Of a stretch of DNA of 64,000 bases, positions 41,925 to 50,949 are shown piece by piece. The notes under the pieces were generated by a model. It worked only from the letters and a program-made list of their open reading frames with translations, had not been told where the DNA came from and ran no database searches. Location: positions 124,001 through 188,000 of the forward strand of contig JAZTWG010000018.1 of the NCBI GenBank assembly GCA_045635745.1, in the 5' to 3' direction. This DNA comes from SIG78 sp045635745 (GTDB lineage Bacteria; Verrucomicrobiota; Lentisphaeria; Victivallales; Victivallaceae). The position numbers were made by a program, and so were the translations under genes. The first letter of the stretch is position 1. Every line of letters starts with the position of its first letter.

Positions 41925-43580
41925 TCATTTCATATTCATTACTGCCGGATCGTAACCTTCGGGGGCTTCGTAACCCATAAGTTCCAGACAGGTTGCCGCC
42001 AGACTGCTGATACCAAGACCTTCGTTGAGAACCTGATCATATTCGCCCTTGTATTCCGGGTCGTAAATGATGCACGGCACGGCGTTGAGCGAGTGGCTGG
42101 TCTTGCGGGCGGGGGCGCCGGTCTTTTTGTCCAGTTTCACATTGCCTTTTTTATCATGTTCGAGCATGTCATCGGCATTGCCGTGGTCGGCAGAAAACAC
42201 CAGCACGCCGCCGGCTTCTTTGACTGCTTTGACCACTCTGCCAAGCGCAATATCCAGCGCACCCATGCTGACCAGCACCGCCTGAAAATCACCGGTATGA
42301 CCGACCATATCGCCATTGGGGTAGTTCAGACGGATGAAGGGGTATTTGCCGGATTTGATGGCATCGACCACCACATCGGTAACTTCAGCGGACTTCATCC
42401 ACGGGCGTTCTTCAAACGGCACCACATCGGAGGGTACTTCCACATAATCTTCCAGAGTTTCGTCAAACTTGCCGGAGCGGTTACCGTTGAAAAAGTATGT
42501 TACATGGCCGTATTTCTGGGTTTCGCTGACGGCCAGCTGTCTGACTTTGGTGGCGGCAAGGTATTCGCCCAGAGTACGGTCGATTTCCGGCGGGCTCACC
42601 AGATAGTTTTTGGGAGCGTGCAAGTCGCCATCGTATTCCATCATGCCGGCATACAGCACCTTGGGACGCACGCCGCGGTCGAAGTAGGGGAACTCATCGG
42701 CTTCAAACGCCGCCGTGATTTCCAGCGAACGGTCGCCGCGGAAGTTGTAGAAGATTACCGAATCGTTGTCTTTCATGGCACCGACCGGAGTTTTGCCGTC
42801 TTCAGAAATAACAAACGCATCCAGATCCTGGTCGATGGAGCCGGTGGCTTTACGCAGTTCCACTACCGCTTCGTGGGCGGAAGCAAAGAATTTGCCTTCG
42901 CCGTGAACGTGGACTTTCCAACCGGCTTCGACCATGGCCCAGTTGGCATTGTAACGGTCCATGGTGATCTTCATGCGTCCGCCGCCGGAAGCAATTTTTG
43001 CATCGCAGCCGGCAGCACGGATCTCACCGAGAAATTCCTCAAAGGGGTCGATGTAATCCAGTGCCGAAGTTTCCGGCACATCGCGGCCGTCGAGCAGCGC
43101 GTGGATACGGATGACTTTCACACCTTCAGCCGCGGCCTGCTTGACCATGGCTTTCAGGTGGTTGATATTGCTGTGAACGTTGCCATCGCTGAACAAACCG
43201 AGGAAATGCAGCGTGGAGTTGTTGCTCAAAACGTTGGCAATAACCTTTTTCCAGGTTTCGCCTTCAAAAAGTTTGCCGGTTTCCACTGCTTCGGCCACCA
43301 GCTTGGCGCCCTGCGAAAAAACACGGCCGCAGCCGATGGCATTATGACCGACTTCGCTGTTGCCCATATCGTCATCAGAGGGCATCCCCACAGCTGTACC
43401 GTGAGCTTTGAGCGCCGTATTGGGGCAGGTTGCCAGCAGTTCATCCAGCACCGGGGTACTGGCGGCTTTCACCGCATCGCCATCGGCATATTTGCCGATC
43501 CCCACACCGTCGGCAATGCAAAGTACCACCGGACCGCGACGGCCCTGGAACGAAGAATTCTTTTTAAGAGCTTCCAACAT
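41925..43580 (-). CDS. gpmI: 2,3-BPG-independent phosphoglycerate mutase
   Basis: This glycolytic enzyme interconverts 3- and 2-phosphoglycerate through a phospho-serine and two manganese ions. The 551 residues show DDDMGNSEVGHN (the nucleophile Ser), GLFSDGNVHS, IHALLDGRDVPE, YFFNGNRSG and VFSADHGNADDM. An AAGGA precedes ATG 43580. It lies 40 bases after lpxA and 10 bases before apgM. Confidence 0.96.
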   Translation of the reverse strand: MLEALKKNSSFQGRRGPVVLCIADGVGIGKYADGDAVKAASTPVLDELLATCPNTALKAHGTAVGMPSDDDMGNSEVGHNAIGCGRVFSQGAKLVAEAVETGKLFEGETWKKVIANVLSNNSTLHFLGLFSDGNVHSNINHLKAMVKQAAAEGVKVIRIHALLDGRDVPETSALDYIDPFEEFLGEIRAAGCDAKIASGGGRMKITMDRYNANWAMVEAGWKVHVHGEGKFFASAHEAVVELRKATGSIDQDLDAFVISEDGKTPVGAMKDNDSVIFYNFRGDRSLEITAAFEADEFPYFDRGVRPKVLYAGMMEYDGDLHAPKNYLVSPPEIDRTLGEYLAATKVRQLAVSETQKYGHVTYFFNGNRSGKFDETLEDYVEVPSDVVPFEERPWMKSAEVTDVVVDAIKSGKYPFIRLNYPNGDMVGHTGDFQAVLVSMGALDIALGRVVKAVKEAGGVLVFSADHGNADDMLEHDKKGNVKLDKKTGAPARKTSHSLNAVPCIIYDPEYKGEYDQVLNEGLGISSLAATCLELMGYEAPEGYDPAVMNMK

Positions 43581-43620
43581 AATCAAAAATCCTTTTCAGT
43601 AAAAATCAGTTGATATTTTT

Positions 43621-44421
43621 TCAGCCGCGGCGTTCGCCGGCACCGCCGATAAGCACACCGCGCTTGCTGTTTTCGCAAAATTCGATAAATTCTTTCACCG
43701 GAGCGCACATTTCCACTTCAGCTTTGATCTTTTCCAGCGTGTTGGGAATGCTCAGCTGTTCAAAGTTGATAATACGCAGAATATCGCGCATGGCGTTGAT
43801 TTCGTTGAGCTGGTATCCGGCACGTTTCATGCCCACACGGTTGACCGAAATGGGTCTGCCGTTGCGGCCTTCACAAATCATGAAAGGCGGAATATCTTTG
43901 CTGAACACCGAACCGCCGGAAACCATCGCCATCTTGCCTACGCGGCAGAACTGATGGATGGCTACCAGACCGGAAAGTATGGCGCGGTCGTGGACTTCGC
44001 CGTAACCGCCGACCACCGAACCGTTGACCATGATCACGTTATTGCCGATGGTGCAGTTGTGCGCCACATGGCTGCAGTTCATGAACATGCAGTGGCTGCC
44101 GATAACGGTTTTGGTATCTGCCAGAGTACCGGTATGGATGGCGCAATGTTCGCGGAAGATATTTTCGTCGCCGATTTCAAGATAACGCTTGGTGGTCAGG
44201 TCAAGGGCGTGATCCTGTGCATCGCATCCGAGCGAGGCAAAGGGGTAGATGATGTTGTTTTTACCGATGGTGGTGTAACCGGACACATGCGCCTGGGCAA
44301 TGAGTTTGGTTCCCTCGCCGATAGTCACATTTTTACCCACGAAACAGAGCGGCCCGATCTCACAGCTTTCCGCCAGTACGGCACCCTCTTCCACAACTGC
44401 AGTAGGATGGATTTTTGCCAT
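43621..44421 (-). CDS. lpxA: UDP-GlcNAc O-acyltransferase LpxA
   Basis: The first enzyme of lipid A synthesis. The 266 residues form a left-handed beta-helix of hexapeptide repeats (IHPTAVVEEGAVLAESCEIG, VTIGEGTKL) with the catalytic His in NCSHVAHNCTIGN. The C-terminal helical cap (PISVNRVGMKRAGYQLNEI) is present. LpxD, FabZ and LpxB are not adjacent, unlike in proteobacteria. AAGGAG precedes the ATG. It leads the lpxA-gpmI-apgM-exonuclease operon. Confidence 0.96.
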   Translation of the reverse strand: MAKIHPTAVVEEGAVLAESCEIGPLCFVGKNVTIGEGTKLIAQAHVSGYTTIGKNNIIYPFASLGCDAQDHALDLTTKRYLEIGDENIFREHCAIHTGTLADTKTVIGSHCMFMNCSHVAHNCTIGNNVIMVNGSVVGGYGEVHDRAILSGLVAIHQFCRVGKMAMVSGGSVFSKDIPPFMICEGRNGRPISVNRVGMKRAGYQLNEINAMRDILRIINFEQLSIPNTLEKIKAEVEMCAPVKEFIEFCENSKRGVLIGGAGERRG

Positions 44422-44475
44422 AGCTTTTTCTCCTTGATTTTTATTAAATTAATAACAGACATATGTTGCGTTGGT

Positions 44476-44504
44476 AATATAATGCCAAAAGCGGTTAATT
44501 TCAA
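44476..44504 (-). promoter_or_regulatory. Promoter of the lpxA operon
   Basis: On the minus strand TTGAAA (44499-44504) and TATATT (44476-44481) are 17 bp apart. Confidence 0.65.
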
Positions 44505-44534
44505 TATTTCAACACCGTTTTTATGCTCAAAAAC

Positions 44535-44563
44535 TTGATTTTATCCGACGGCATGGCTATATT
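44535..44563 (+). promoter_or_regulatory. Promoter of the SGNH hydrolase gene
   Basis: TTGATT (44535-44540) and TATATT (44558-44563) are 17 bp apart. It is back to back with the lpxA promoter, 30 bases away. Confidence 0.65.
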
Positions 44564-44613
44564 AAGCCCGCAAAACGATTTCAGGCAAGTAAAAATAAGG
44601 AGTTTTCAGTACT

Positions 44614-45714
44614 ATGAGCAATAATGCACACGACATAAGCAAACTTGATCCATACATGGCTGTTCCGGTTGCGGATGAAAGCGGCATAAAGTTTCATTCT
44701 CCGTTTGAAGAACCCTTCCGGCTTGCGGGCAATCCCTTTCAGGAAGCGCTGGGGCATACATTCCGCCGGATACCGCCGGAAACATTTATTTCCCCGAATG
44801 TGGATGTTTTGTCGTGGTATACAGCAGGGATTCAGCTGCAGTTCAAATCCACCAGCAAAAAGGTGATAATCAAAGCCGCGCTCAAACATAACAATCTGAT
44901 GCACCACATGCCGCAGACCGGATCATCGGGGTTCGATCTCTATGTGGGCGGCCCCGGCAACTGGCAGCTCAAAAGATCGACGAGATATGATCTCCATGCC
45001 CAAGAGTTCACCACCTCGCTTTTTGACCATGAAAAACCCGGTTTGCGGGAATATCTGATAAACTTTCCGCTCTACAATGGGGTGGAATCAGTCTGGATCG
45101 GATTGGAAGAAGATTGCCAAATTCTGCCGCCGACACCATGGAGCTGCGACAAACCGGCAGTGGTCTATGGCACCAGCATTACGCAGGGCGGGTGTGCATC
45201 GCACCCCGGCGGCGCGTGGACAAATATATTGTCGCGCTGGCACAATGCTGAATTTTACAATTTCGGTTTTTCCGGAAGCGGCAAGGGCGAACCGGAAGCG
45301 GCAGAAATGCTGGCAAGCATAAAAAATCCCCGCTGTTTCATTCTTGACTACGAAGCCAATGCACATAATGCGGGGATCAGAGCCACACTGGAAAATTTTC
45401 TGGATATACTGCGCAGCAAGCACCCGCAGGTGCCGATAACGGTTATTTCCAAAGCTCCGCATGCCAGTACCATGCTGGCATATGGTGCCGATGATATTTG
45501 CTGCGAAGTATCAGAAGATTGCCGGCTTTCGCAGGAATTCCAGCGGGAAGTCGTGGCCAAACGCCGGGCCGCCGGCGATGATAATCTTTATTTTGTCAAC
45601 GGGCTCAAACTGTTGGGCATCGACTGGGGCGAGTGCATGATGGATGGCTGCCATTTCAACGATCTGGGCTTCTACCGTTTTGCCGAAAACCTCAACCGGT
45701 ATCTGAAATTCTGA
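44614..45714 (+). CDS. Two-domain SGNH/GDSL hydrolase
   Basis: This 366-residue protein has an N-terminal beta-sandwich-like region (~45-165) and a C-terminal SGNH hydrolase (YGTSITQGGCASHPG with the nucleophile Ser; NFGFSGSGKGEPE; DGCHFNDLGF with the catalytic Asp and His). The layout matches the SsfX3-type and related carbohydrate esterases, which deacylate sugars or small secondary metabolites. No signal peptide is seen, so it is predicted to be cytoplasmic. AAGGAG lies 11 bases before the ATG, longer than usual. Confidence 0.85.
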   Translation: MSNNAHDISKLDPYMAVPVADESGIKFHSPFEEPFRLAGNPFQEALGHTFRRIPPETFISPNVDVLSWYTAGIQLQFKSTSKKVIIKAALKHNNLMHHMPQTGSSGFDLYVGGPGNWQLKRSTRYDLHAQEFTTSLFDHEKPGLREYLINFPLYNGVESVWIGLEEDCQILPPTPWSCDKPAVVYGTSITQGGCASHPGGAWTNILSRWHNAEFYNFGFSGSGKGEPEAAEMLASIKNPRCFILDYEANAHNAGIRATLENFLDILRSKHPQVPITVISKAPHASTMLAYGADDICCEVSEDCRLSQEFQREVVAKRRAAGDDNLYFVNGLKLLGIDWGECMMDGCHFNDLGFYRFAENLNRYLKF

Positions 45715-45744
45715 TCCCGGAGCTCCGGCTAAAAAACTTCTGCC

Positions 45745-45787
45745 GGCAAATGTACGCCAAAATATTGCGTTCTGCCATACATTTGCC
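45745..45787. terminator. Hairpin between convergent genes (possible terminator)
   Basis: GGCAAATGTA (45745-45754) / TACATTTGCC (45778-45787), 10 bp perfect. On the minus strand a T6 run begins 8 bases after the stem. It sits between the ends of the SGNH gene and the secretin-like gene. Confidence 0.45.
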
Positions 45788-45798
45788 TTGAGCATATA

Positions 45799-47547
45799 TC
45801 ACTTTATGCTGCCGGCAGCCCCACGGCGGTAATAGCCCGGCGTGGCTGGCAGAAGTTTGTCGGGGATGGCATCGTAACTGACTTGCCCCACCACCAGCAG
45901 TTCCGTATGTTTTTTAGACTTGCTTTCGCTGCTGAACAAATACCCGAGATAAGGTATATCCATCAGCCACGGGATCCCCGAACGGCTGGTAACCATCGAC
46001 TGCTTTTTCAAGCCGGCAATGACAAACTCGCCGCCGCCGTAAGGCAGACTTATATCCTGCACCACCGTGCTGCCGGGTGCTATGCGCGGCGTGCCGTTGG
46101 ATTGAAACCCCAGCAGACTGGTATTGACCAGTTTGACCGTAAAACGGGTTTCATCCAACCCGACCGCCACATTGTTCACGGTCATGGAAAAGCCGAATTG
46201 GCCGGATAATGCAGTAAGCTGCTGATTGCCCTTGCCCACCCGGATGGGTTCGGCATCGGCAGATGTCTCACCGGTAACGCGCCCGATGATATTGCTCAAA
46301 AGTTCATAAGCCCCCACTCCGGTATTGGGAAAAATCGTTTCAGCATTGGCGCCGGGAACCGGCTGGGAAGTATCGCTGTAAAAAATGTGCGTCATGCGCT
46401 CAAGCGTTGCCGATGTGGCATTGCGGATACACATTTCGCCGGTAAGCATGATCTGCGCTTTGCCAATGGATGAAAGAAAATCAATATAGCGGCTGTTCCA
46501 TTTGGGGTTGAAATTGAAAAAATTTGAGCGTTCGCTCCCTGCGGCGCGATTCAAACCGCTGGCATCATACAATGCGTTCCAGTTGTTGCGGTATCTGCCG
46601 CCGCCGGAAAAGAAATCAGCGCCCTGATTATTTTTCCACGACTGGAAATCAATACCCAGTTTATCATCGTTTTCGCTGTCGATTTCATAAACGGTGACCT
46701 TCAAACGCATCTGCGGAATGGGCACATCATATTTTTTGAGCATTTCGGCAATATTGGCTGCGGAATAATTTTCCACATCAAAGATCAGCCAGTTCAAATC
46801 AGGGTCATAAGCCACCAGATCCTGCCCCTGCCACAATTCAGTGGCATCGTTTATATTCATACCCACATTCTGGATCAGCGGCTGAAGATTTCTGGCCGGA
46901 ACAAATTTGGGCATGTAGATAAAAAACGGATTGCCGTAACTTATTTCGCCCAATGCCGGGTCATCCAGTGTGGCTACCAGAGTATCTATACCCATACCGT
47001 TGGCATGATCCTTGAAACGGTATTCTTCGGCACTCACAAGCAAAAGGCCGGTGCCGTCAACATATTTCAGACACTCCACAGCGGTATTGCTGCCCAGCTG
47101 GACCGCCGGCGAATAACCGGGCTGGGCATTGGCCGGATTAAGTATCAGCTGACTCACGGTGCTGACCACCGGCAGAGTCACCGTATTGCCGTTGACCGTA
47201 GCGGTATTGCTCACATTGCCGGGATACTGCTGAACCGGAGAGGTATTGCCTACACGCTTGCTCTGAACCATCTGCCGGAGATAATCGCGGAAGTTGTAGG
47301 CATCGACATGCCTGACAAGATAAGTTTTGGTTATCACGCGGGGATCGTTGTTGTCACGGATAAAATGCACCGCTTCGGCATTTTCTTTAAGCGGCACGAC
47401 TATCCGGGCTTCCACACGTGTGGCATCGTAGCCGCCGGTATTATTGTTGTTGCTGTCGCGCGGGACTCCGGGAAGAGCGGCGGCGGCAAGCATGGAACAG
47501 CTCAAGCTGCACGCCATGCAACGGAAAATATTTTTGTATGTAAACAT
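45799..47547 (-). CDS. Secretin-like outer-membrane protein 1
   Basis: The ~582-residue protein has a signal peptide (CMACSLSCSMLAAAALPG), secretin N-domain patterns (TKTYLVRHVDAYNFRDYL, then ANIAEMLKKYDVP) and the secretin core: MRLKVTVYEIDSENDDKLGIDFQSW, then RMTHIFYSD and VGLDETRFTVKLV. The C-terminus has the family's IPWLMDIPYLGYLFSSES and KHTELLVVGQV. Such rings form the outer-membrane channel for type II/III secretion or type IV pili. ATG at 47547 is chosen over a frame start at 47571. It begins 8 bases after the second secretin-like gene. Confidence 0.85.
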   Translation of the reverse strand: MFTYKNIFRCMACSLSCSMLAAAALPGVPRDSNNNNTGGYDATRVEARIVVPLKENAEAVHFIRDNNDPRVITKTYLVRHVDAYNFRDYLRQMVQSKRVGNTSPVQQYPGNVSNTATVNGNTVTLPVVSTVSQLILNPANAQPGYSPAVQLGSNTAVECLKYVDGTGLLLVSAEEYRFKDHANGMGIDTLVATLDDPALGEISYGNPFFIYMPKFVPARNLQPLIQNVGMNINDATELWQGQDLVAYDPDLNWLIFDVENYSAANIAEMLKKYDVPIPQMRLKVTVYEIDSENDDKLGIDFQSWKNNQGADFFSGGGRYRNNWNALYDASGLNRAAGSERSNFFNFNPKWNSRYIDFLSSIGKAQIMLTGEMCIRNATSATLERMTHIFYSDTSQPVPGANAETIFPNTGVGAYELLSNIIGRVTGETSADAEPIRVGKGNQQLTALSGQFGFSMTVNNVAVGLDETRFTVKLVNTSLLGFQSNGTPRIAPGSTVVQDISLPYGGGEFVIAGLKKQSMVTSRSGIPWLMDIPYLGYLFSSESKSKKHTELLVVGQVSYDAIPDKLLPATPGYYRRGAAGSIK

Positions 47548-47554
47548 GATCTCT

Positions 47555-48979
47555 TCACTTTTCCATGGCAAAAAGCTTGCCGGTTTCGATTTTTTCCGGC
47601 TGCGAAGCCTTCAGCAGCCGGGCGGTTACAGTCAAATAAACTTTGCACTGCTCTTTCTGAACAGTTGTGGTGCTGAAAAGATATTTCAGAATGGGTATCT
47701 GCGAGAGAAAAGGTACTCCGATAACCTGTTCCACTTCCTGCTGGCAATCCCATTGCCCCAGCACAAATTCTTTGTCGAGATCCAGCAGCACACTGGAACT
47801 CATACTGTTGGTATTCACCAGTTCTTCACCGGTGTTGCTGCGTTCCAGCACGGTGGCACTCTGAAGGCTGTACGCAAAAAACACAGTGCCGGGATATTGA
47901 TTGTAAGCACCGGGTTTATAAGGTTTTACCGTAAAAACTTCACTGCTGTCATACCCCGCCTGCCCCGAGCCGTAATGGATATTGACTATGGGCTGATCTA
48001 TACGCAGATAAAGCTGATTGAACCCCTCCGGCAGATTCAAGTTGCTGGAGACCACCGAAGTCTGATCGTTGTTGTTTTTTACAATATTCTGCAGCTGTGG
48101 ATTGAAAAATATCTCATAACTGCCGGTATCGGAATTGGAAGCATTGATCGTGGCCGTATTGGTAACGCTGGCATTGCCTTTCTGCGCCAGCATTCTGATA
48201 AAGGATGCATCAAATTGCGGTGCAACCAGAAAACCTCCCACCGGTCCGGAGATCGCCGTAAGCGCCGCCGACCCGCTGGAACTCAAACTGAAAACATCAA
48301 AAGCGGTCTGAAAAATGTTCAACCCGGGCCCGTTTTTCCACGCAAGATACTCGATCCCCAGATCACGGAGCGTGCTCTCGCGTACTTCATAAAGTTTGAG
48401 GTCAAAAACGATTTGCGGCGCCGGCCGGTCGATAAAAGAGAGAAATTCAAAAACAAAAGGCGTGTTGGAAGAGTTGTCTTTCCAGTATATCTGGTTGGAG
48501 TTCTGGTCATAAGCATACACCGACCCCGCCGGCCCTTCGCCGATAACCGAATTGACCAATATATTAAGCAAACCCGATCCGGAGCGGTATTTGGGCTGAT
48601 AAACCGCGCGGGTTATACCGGTGCCGCGGATAATATCATTGGGCGCTTTACCCTCAATCTGGATATTGCGGTCTACTTTGGCAACAAAGTCATCCACATA
48701 AGGCATCATTTTTTCCGGACAGGTAACGGTCAGAAGCTGCTCATTGTTACCGCCCAGAATGGTATTGGCGCTTGAGTTGATATTGTAACGCATTATCATA
48801 CCCAGCACAAACGGCACCAAATCATTGGCTTGAGTGTATTTGAGTTTATATATTTTTGAAACCATATAATCCTGTGCATCATCTTGTATAAGATGTACTT
48901 TCTGCACCGTTTTTTCCGAAAGCGCCATCAAAGGCAGCATAATTCCGAGCGCAGCGGCTCCGATAAATAACTTCCACAT
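47555..48979 (-). CDS. Secretin-like outer-membrane protein 2
   Basis: This 474-residue protein has a signal peptide (LFIGAAALGIMLPLMALS), an N1-like domain (SKIYKLKYTQANDLVPFVLG, then MPYVDDFVAKVDR) and the secretin domain, with PQIVFDLKLYEVRESTLRDL and the end VPFLSQIPILKYLFSTTT. It is shorter than type II secretins (~650 aa), lacking extra N-domains and an S-domain. The pair lies together with no type II ATPase, inner-membrane protein or pseudopilin near. Confidence 0.82.
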   Translation of the reverse strand: MWKLFIGAAALGIMLPLMALSEKTVQKVHLIQDDAQDYMVSKIYKLKYTQANDLVPFVLGMIMRYNINSSANTILGGNNEQLLTVTCPEKMMPYVDDFVAKVDRNIQIEGKAPNDIIRGTGITRAVYQPKYRSGSGLLNILVNSVIGEGPAGSVYAYDQNSNQIYWKDNSSNTPFVFEFLSFIDRPAPQIVFDLKLYEVRESTLRDLGIEYLAWKNGPGLNIFQTAFDVFSLSSSGSAALTAISGPVGGFLVAPQFDASFIRMLAQKGNASVTNTATINASNSDTGSYEIFFNPQLQNIVKNNNDQTSVVSSNLNLPEGFNQLYLRIDQPIVNIHYGSGQAGYDSSEVFTVKPYKPGAYNQYPGTVFFAYSLQSATVLERSNTGEELVNTNSMSSSVLLDLDKEFVLGQWDCQQEVEQVIGVPFLSQIPILKYLFSTTTVQKEQCKVYLTVTARLLKASQPEKIETGKLFAMEK

Positions 48980-49019
48980 TTTCCGATCTTATCCTACCCA
49001 TCAAACTTACTTAAAAAAT

Positions 49020-49052
49020 CCTGCTGTTGCCAAAGGAACAAACAACAGCAGG
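49020..49052 (-). terminator. Terminator between the lipoprotein and secretin-like genes
   Basis: CCTGCTGTT (49020-49028) / AACAGCAGG (49044-49052), 9 bp, followed on the minus strand by a T6 run. It separates the lipoprotein gene from the secretin pair. Confidence 0.8.
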
Positions 49053-49079
49053 AAATACTTATGCTTTATCTGCAATAAA

Positions 49080-49742
49080 TCAAATAAAGCCGAAGCTGAC
49101 GACTTGCGCTTTTTTATCGACTTCGCCAATGGTAACCTGGAAAAGCGCCTGCTGGACAAGTTCGCCGGAGTTTTTGCTCAACTTTTTGAAGCCGATCTTC
49201 CAGAGCCGGATGCTCAAAACCGGATGTTTGAGGTCGGTAACAAAGTCTGCGCTGACAACTTCGCCCATGGCATCGGTCATCATCTTGTGAGCTTCAAGAA
49301 ATTTCTTTTCGTCAAAATCTTTGCGGAGATTTTCCGGCAAGGCTCCGACAAAAGCTTTGGCATCGCCGTTTTTGAAGGCGTGTGCAAGAGTCGAAGCAAG
49401 TTTGGTGGATTCTTTTTCAAATTCCGCCAGCGGACATTTGTGTTCGCGGGTTACTTCCACGGTTTTCTGCGCGTTGGCAGTTTTATCGTGGGCTGTTTTG
49501 GCATCGGCGGCTTTATCGGTGCATTTGCCATCCTGACAGATATTGGTGGACTGCATGGCGGATTTGGCTTTCTGTGCCGCCGGACAGTTGGCGGTGGCAG
49601 CACACTCTTCAACGATCACGGCTGAACCGCCGGGAACGGCGGCAACTTCCACGGTTTCGCTGGTCTGGCAACCGGCAAAAATTGTTCCTGCGCTCAAAAT
49701 AAGAGTCAGCGAGCCTACGAATTTCCAGTTCATTTCTTTCAT
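49080..49742 (-). CDS. Cysteine-containing lipoprotein of unknown function
   Basis: This 220-residue lipoprotein has an N-terminal signal with lipobox FAGC (Cys25). An Ala/Lys/Thr-rich low-complexity region with several cysteines follows (ECAATANCPA, NICQDGKC, HKCPLAEF). The C-terminal ~110 residues (TLAHAFKNGDAKAFVGALPENL, then LSIRLWKIGFKKL) look like a compact alpha+beta domain of the SnoaL/DUF4440 kind, though this is not certain. AGGAG precedes the ATG by 7 bases. Confidence 0.75.
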   Translation of the reverse strand: MKEMNWKFVGSLTLILSAGTIFAGCQTSETVEVAAVPGGSAVIVEECAATANCPAAQKAKSAMQSTNICQDGKCTDKAADAKTAHDKTANAQKTVEVTREHKCPLAEFEKESTKLASTLAHAFKNGDAKAFVGALPENLRKDFDEKKFLEAHKMMTDAMGEVVSADFVTDLKHPVLSIRLWKIGFKKLSKNSGELVQQALFQVTIGEVDKKAQVVSFGFI

Positions 49743-50007
49743 CTTTTTTCTCCTGTTAGATGGTTTGTTTTCTGCCCCGTGTTCCTTAATCGGGGCGGCA
49801 TTTTTCTTGGAGCAGTACCCGGAGAAAAAAGTTCCAACAACCCGGCAAATAGATGCCTGTTATTCCGCATTCGCAGAAAGTATGAAAGATAACGGGAGAA
49901 TTTGGGGATAAATCGGGAAAAGTTTCAGTGATTGTTTTGCCGCCGGGGGCGCCGCGGCCGGCAAAAGGGCTCTGTTGCCAAACTGCCCCACAAAAAAATG
50001 CAATATA

Positions 50008-50793
50008 TCAGTTGAATTTCTTTTTATCGCGTTTCTGCCACAGCCAGTAGGCGGCGGGAGATTTGAATCCCAGCTGAAAAGCAATCTCTTTCTGACTCAA
50101 ACGCTTACCGGCTTCGGCGGCAAATCCGCGCCGCACGCAGTTGATGTATTCGCCAATAGTCATGGAACACTCATTTTTGAAGCGGCGCATAAGGTGCCGC
50201 CGGTTGAAACCGGTAAGATGTTCCAATTCTGCCAGAGAAGAGTTGCGGCCGTAATTCATGGAGATATAATTTTTCACCCAGCTTATAACATCATCTTCGC
50301 GCCGCTTTTCGGTGGGAAGCGCCTGACTTTGAAACTCTATATCTTCAAGTATCAGGCGCACGATCGAGCCGTAAAGTTTATTTTTCAATGCTTCATCGGC
50401 ATTCCGGGCCTGATCCCAACGCTTTCGGATCAATTCCAGCATGGAGTTGGAAAACTCCCACATACCGCAGCTGTGCAGATGTGATCCATGCGACAATTCA
50501 TAAGGCATGGCAAAAAGCCGGCGTGCATGCAGATGCACCCATACATGAGTTATATTGCCTGGTATATTGCCGTAGCCGAGCTGATGCGGAACCCAGCTGT
50601 CAATAAAAAAAGCTTTGCCCGGAGAAGCGGAAAAACATTTACCCGCCAGAAAAAAATCCATATTTCCCCGGAACACCAGCAAAATCTCCCGTTCGGCGTG
50701 GGATTCCTGCGAAGCCACACCGGATATGATTGCACCGGCAGCAGTATGATCGGTAAACTCATCAAACCGGATATTTTCCAAAGCGTTGAACAT
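50008..50793 (-). CDS. AraC-family transcriptional regulator
   Basis: This 261-residue protein has a cupin-like N-terminal ligand-binding domain (REILLVFRGNMDFFLAGK, then VPHQLGYG) and a C-terminal pair of helix-turn-helices (SSLAELEHLTGFNRRHLMRRFK and LSQKEIAFQLGFKSPAAYWLW). These regulators usually sense sugars, and the target here is unknown. AGAGGG precedes the ATG. It diverges from the TonB-like gene, but the 156-base gap gives no clear operator. Confidence 0.9.
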   Translation of the reverse strand: MFNALENIRFDEFTDHTAAGAIISGVASQESHAEREILLVFRGNMDFFLAGKCFSASPGKAFFIDSWVPHQLGYGNIPGNITHVWVHLHARRLFAMPYELSHGSHLHSCGMWEFSNSMLELIRKRWDQARNADEALKNKLYGSIVRLILEDIEFQSQALPTEKRREDDVISWVKNYISMNYGRNSSLAELEHLTGFNRRHLMRRFKNECSMTIGEYINCVRRGFAAEAGKRLSQKEIAFQLGFKSPAAYWLWQKRDKKKFN

Positions 50794-50892
50794 AAAACCC
50801 TCTTATAAGCTCAAAACTTCAATAATTTACAACCGCAAAAAGATTTTTGCAACCATTGCCGAAAAATAATAGAGCTTTTTTGTCAAAAGCTC

Positions 50893-50920
50893 TTGTAGTT
50901 CAATTTTGCCGTGCTATATT
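50893..50920 (+). promoter_or_regulatory. Putative promoter of the TonB-like gene
   Basis: TTGTAG (50893-50898) and TATATT (50915-50920) are 16 bp apart. A second TTGTCA word lies upstream near 50879. Confidence 0.55.
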
Positions 50921-50949
50921 ACCCAGTAATCTAAAACAAGGGGGCTGTT

